This document shows, piece by piece, positions 61,705 to 64,000 of a DNA stretch of 64,000 nt. A program made the position numbers and the translations under genes. Within the stretch, counting starts at the first letter, position 1. Each line of letters opens with the position of its first letter. The notes beneath the pieces were generated by a model. That model searched no databases. It had not been told where the DNA came from and saw only the letters and a program-made list of their open reading frames with translations. The stretch comes from Cytophagales bacterium Alg240-R148 (GTDB lineage: Bacteria; Bacteroidota; Bacteroidia; Cytophagales; Cyclobacteriaceae), in assembly GCA_900537185.1 (NCBI GenBank), contig LS999827.1:811001-875000 (forward strand), given 5' to 3'.

Positions 61705-64000
61705 ATGAATCGTAAAATCAACAAAGTGGCCGTTTTAGGTTCGGGTGTGATGGGCTCTCGAATCGCATGCCACTTCGCCAACATTGGTGTAGAAGTATTA
61801 TTGATGGACATCGTGCCCCGCGAACTAACGGCCATCGAAGAAAAAAAAGGTCTTTCTATGGAAGACAAAGTTGTTCGCAATCGGATTGTACAAGAGGCGT
61901 TTACAAGTGCCATAAAATCCAACCCCGCTCCCTTGTACGACAAAAAATTCAAAAGTAGGGTTGCTTTAGGCAATTTTGAGGACGACATGCAAGACATTGC
62001 CTCTTGTGATTGGGTAATTGAAGTTGTTGTGGAAAACATCAAGATAAAACACATTGTTTTTGAACAAGTAGAGAAGTTCCGAAAACCAGGTACACTCATC
62101 ACTTCCAACACATCTGGTATTCCAATTCATTTAATGCTGGACGGCAGGTCGGATGACTTTAAAAAACACTTCTGTGGCACCCACTTCTTCAACCCTCCAA
62201 GGTATTTGAAGTTATTAGAAATCATTCCTACTCCACAAACAGACCCAGACATTACCGCCTTCTTAATGCACTATGGCGATTTGTACCTTGGAAAAACCAC
62301 AGTATTATGTAAAGATACCCCTGCATTTATTGCAAACAGAGTAGGTATCTACGCCATTCTTAAGGTGGTAGATTCCATGAAAAAGTTGGGTATGAACATC
62401 GACCAAATTGACAAACTCACCGGACCTGTAATTGGACGCCCCAAGTCGGCTACTTTCAGGACATCTGATGTTGTTGGGTTGGATACCCTAATAAAGGTTT
62501 CCAACAATTTGTACGAGGCACTAACAGAAGACGAATCCAGGGAAACTTTTAAGTTGCCTTCTGTTATTACCCAACTAGAAAAAAACAACTGGTTAGGGGA
62601 CAAAACCAAACAAGGTTTTTACAAAAAAACCAAAGATGAAAATGGCAAAAGGCTGATTCTAACCCTCGATTTGGAGACCTTAGAATACAAACCAAAAAAC
62701 AAGGTAAAGTTTGGAACGCTAGAAGCGACCAAGCCTATTGACAATTTGGCTAAAAGATTTCCAGTATTACTTGCCGGCAAGGACGAGGCTGGAGAATTTT
62801 ACAGGGATTCGTTTTTTGGTCTTTTTAAATATGTATCCAACCGGATACCAGAAATAGCCGATGAGCTTTATAAGATTGACGATGCAGTATGCGCAGGGTT
62901 TGGATGGGAAATGGGCCCGTTTGCCACCTGGGACAGTGTAGGTGTACAGAAATCTGTTGCGCTTATGGAAGCAGCTGGTTACAAGCCCAACCAATGGGTT
63001 TACGACATGCTTGCTTCCGGGGCAGAAAGCTTTTATACAATAAAGGACGGAAAAAAATTCTTCTATAATATCAATTCCAAATCGTACGAACCCATCGAAG
63101 GAATGGATGGGTTTATTATTTTGGATAACATTAGAAAAACCAACAAAGTTTGGGGCAATGCCGGCGCCACTTTATTTGACATAGGAGATGGTGTTTTAAA
63201 CTTAGAATTCCATACCAAAATGAATTCCTTGGGAAGCGAAGTAGTGGCAGGCATCAACCACGCCATAACCACTGCCGAAAAAAACCATGTTGGTTTGGTC
63301 ATTGGCAACCAAGGGGCTCAGTTTTCTGCTGGTGCCAACCTGGCCATGCTTTTCATGTATGCCATCGAACAAGAGTACGACGAAATTGACTTCATGATCA
63401 GGGCCTTTCAAAATACGATGATGAAAGTGCGGTACTCTTCCGTACCAGTGGTAGTTGCTCCTCATGGGCTTACTTTGGGAGGTGGTTGCGAGATGAGCTT
63501 GCACGCCGACCGCATCCAAGCCGCCGCAGAAACCTATATTGGGTTGGTTGAAGTCGGGGTAGGGCTAATCCCTGGTGGTGGTGGAACCAAAGAATTAACC
63601 AAAAGAGTTTCCGATGCCTATGAAGCAGGAGATGTGGAATTAAATTCCCTTCAAAACGCTTTTATGAATATAGCCACAGCCAAAGTTGCAACTTCAGCTT
63701 ACGAAGCGGTAGATATGAGCATTTTACGACCACAAGACCGGGTAACAGTGAATGCCAACCGGGTGATTGCAGATGCAAAAAGTAGTGTGCTCGAATTGGA
63801 TGAAGCAGGATACACCATGCCGGTTGAAGCCAAAGACATTACAGTTCAAGGAAGAACAGGTTTGGCTTTGGTACACGCAGGTGTACAAGGGATGAAAATG
63901 GGCGGATACGCCTCGGAACACGATGTTAAAATTGCCCAAAAAATAGGATGGGTTATGTGTGGTGGCGATTTGTCTTACCCACAGAAAGTAACAGAGCAAT
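61705..64000 (+). CDS. fadN: 3-hydroxyacyl-CoA dehydrogenase / enoyl-CoA hydratase, 3' end outside window
   Basis: Beta-oxidation enzyme joining hydroxyacyl-CoA dehydrogenase and crotonase parts. The frame stays open from the ATG at 61705 to the window edge (765 codons visible). The N-terminal Rossmann loop is GSGVMGSRIACHFANIG; the catalytic-His region is GTHFFNPPRYLKLLEIIP. The crotonase part (from about residue 480) has NQGAQFSAGANLAM and GLTLGGGCEMSLHADR, with GLVEVGVGLIPGGGGTKEL carrying the acid/base Glu. Dehydrogenase-first order is that of FadN rather than FadB. A thiolase and acyl-CoA dehydrogenase would be expected next. Confidence 0.92.
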   Translation, partial: MNRKINKVAVLGSGVMGSRIACHFANIGVEVLLMDIVPRELTAIEEKKGLSMEDKVVRNRIVQEAFTSAIKSNPAPLYDKKFKSRVALGNFEDDMQDIASCDWVIEVVVENIKIKHIVFEQVEKFRKPGTLITSNTSGIPIHLMLDGRSDDFKKHFCGTHFFNPPRYLKLLEIIPTPQTDPDITAFLMHYGDLYLGKTTVLCKDTPAFIANRVGIYAILKVVDSMKKLGMNIDQIDKLTGPVIGRPKSATFRTSDVVGLDTLIKVSNNLYEALTEDESRETFKLPSVITQLEKNNWLGDKTKQGFYKKTKDENGKRLILTLDLETLEYKPKNKVKFGTLEATKPIDNLAKRFPVLLAGKDEAGEFYRDSFFGLFKYVSNRIPEIADELYKIDDAVCAGFGWEMGPFATWDSVGVQKSVALMEAAGYKPNQWVYDMLASGAESFYTIKDGKKFFYNINSKSYEPIEGMDGFIILDNIRKTNKVWGNAGATLFDIGDGVLNLEFHTKMNSLGSEVVAGINHAITTAEKNHVGLVIGNQGAQFSAGANLAMLFMYAIEQEYDEIDFMIRAFQNTMMKVRYSSVPVVVAPHGLTLGGGCEMSLHADRIQAAAETYIGLVEVGVGLIPGGGGTKELTKRVSDAYEAGDVELNSLQNAFMNIATAKVATSAYEAVDMSILRPQDRVTVNANRVIADAKSSVLELDEAGYTMPVEAKDITVQGRTGLALVHAGVQGMKMGGYASEHDVKIAQKIGWVMCGGDLSYPQKVTEQ

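Noticed and set aside
61536-62111. 191-codon minus-strand open frame across marR and fadN
   Set aside because: Antisense to two clear genes with strong family motifs; Ser/Phe-rich product typical of a shadow frame.
1-64000. Search for tRNA, rRNA, CRISPR arrays, insertion sequences, toxin-antitoxin or defence systems
   Set aside because: No cloverleaf-like intergenic sequence, no regularly spaced repeats and no transposase, integrase, nuclease or toxin motifs were seen by eye; small RNAs cannot be excluded without computation.

Overview
The window reads as chromosomal DNA of a low-GC, probably marine Bacteroidota, most likely Cytophagales or a relative. Reasons: AT-rich composition; promoter-like sites of the Bacteroidota type (TTG, a 17-23 base spacer, then TAnnTTTG) upstream of several genes; lipoproteins with short signal peptides; Bacteroidota-type gene neighbourhoods such as ccmB-ccmC-ccmD-ccmE-ccmF followed by a DUF2520 protein; and a GAF protein ending in a long E/Q/M-rich coiled coil. 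The lineage is inferred from gene content, not from a marker-gene tree. I saw no rRNA, tRNA, CRISPR array, insertion sequence or prophage.

Layout. 1-12.1 kb is housekeeping and scattered genes: the 3' part of an NADP-type glutamate dehydrogenase, a fatty acid hydroxylase, small hypothetical proteins, an MFS carrier, an orphan ParA, an EamA permease with a tRNA-dihydrouridine synthase, and a CPBP protease-DUF2007-cdsA operon. 12.1-16.2 kb holds a second glutamate dehydrogenase, a phosphatidylserine decarboxylase-type protein and a two-component system. 16.2-22.2 kb is a tight minus-strand run cysC-cysD-cysN-pheS-hbd-lipoprotein, with cysQ divergent; it makes and recycles PAPS.

22.2-40.0 kb is a surface-polysaccharide locus entirely on the minus strand. 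It encodes nucleotide-sugar enzymes (TviB-type dehydrogenase, WbpE-type aminotransferase, WbpB-type dehydrogenase, WecB, WecC), a flippase, a pyruvyl transferase, two polymerase/ligase-like membrane proteins, two glycosyltransferases, a two-domain oxidoreductase, an alpha-toroid protein and the initiating phosphoglycosyl transferase. It is probably split into at least two or three transcription units. The divergent operon at 40.1-46.7 kb opens with a Wzz-like protein and continues directly into cytochrome c maturation genes (ccmB, C, D, E, F).

46.7-49.5 kb carries a lipocalin-like lipoprotein, a GAF/coiled-coil membrane protein and a J-domain membrane protein. 49.5-54.8 kb is a second minus-strand sugar-nucleotide cluster (ugd, uxs, galE, rfbB, rfbA) giving UDP-glucuronate, UDP-xylose, UDP-galactose and dTDP-4-keto-6-deoxyglucose. 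54.9-61.0 kb has a large AsmA-like protein, an aldehyde dehydrogenase, an outer-membrane beta-barrel protein and a LuxR-type regulator with a degenerate receiver. The right end starts a fatty-acid degradation operon: a MarR regulator preceded by an 18-base perfect palindrome, then a FadN-type multifunctional enzyme that runs off the window.

I found no clearly new multi-gene system. The best leads are the exported Rieske-like lipoprotein without histidine ligands, the response regulator with Glu at the phosphorylation site, the Cys-type CcmE, the MarR palindrome and a 15-base inverted repeat before the GAF protein gene.
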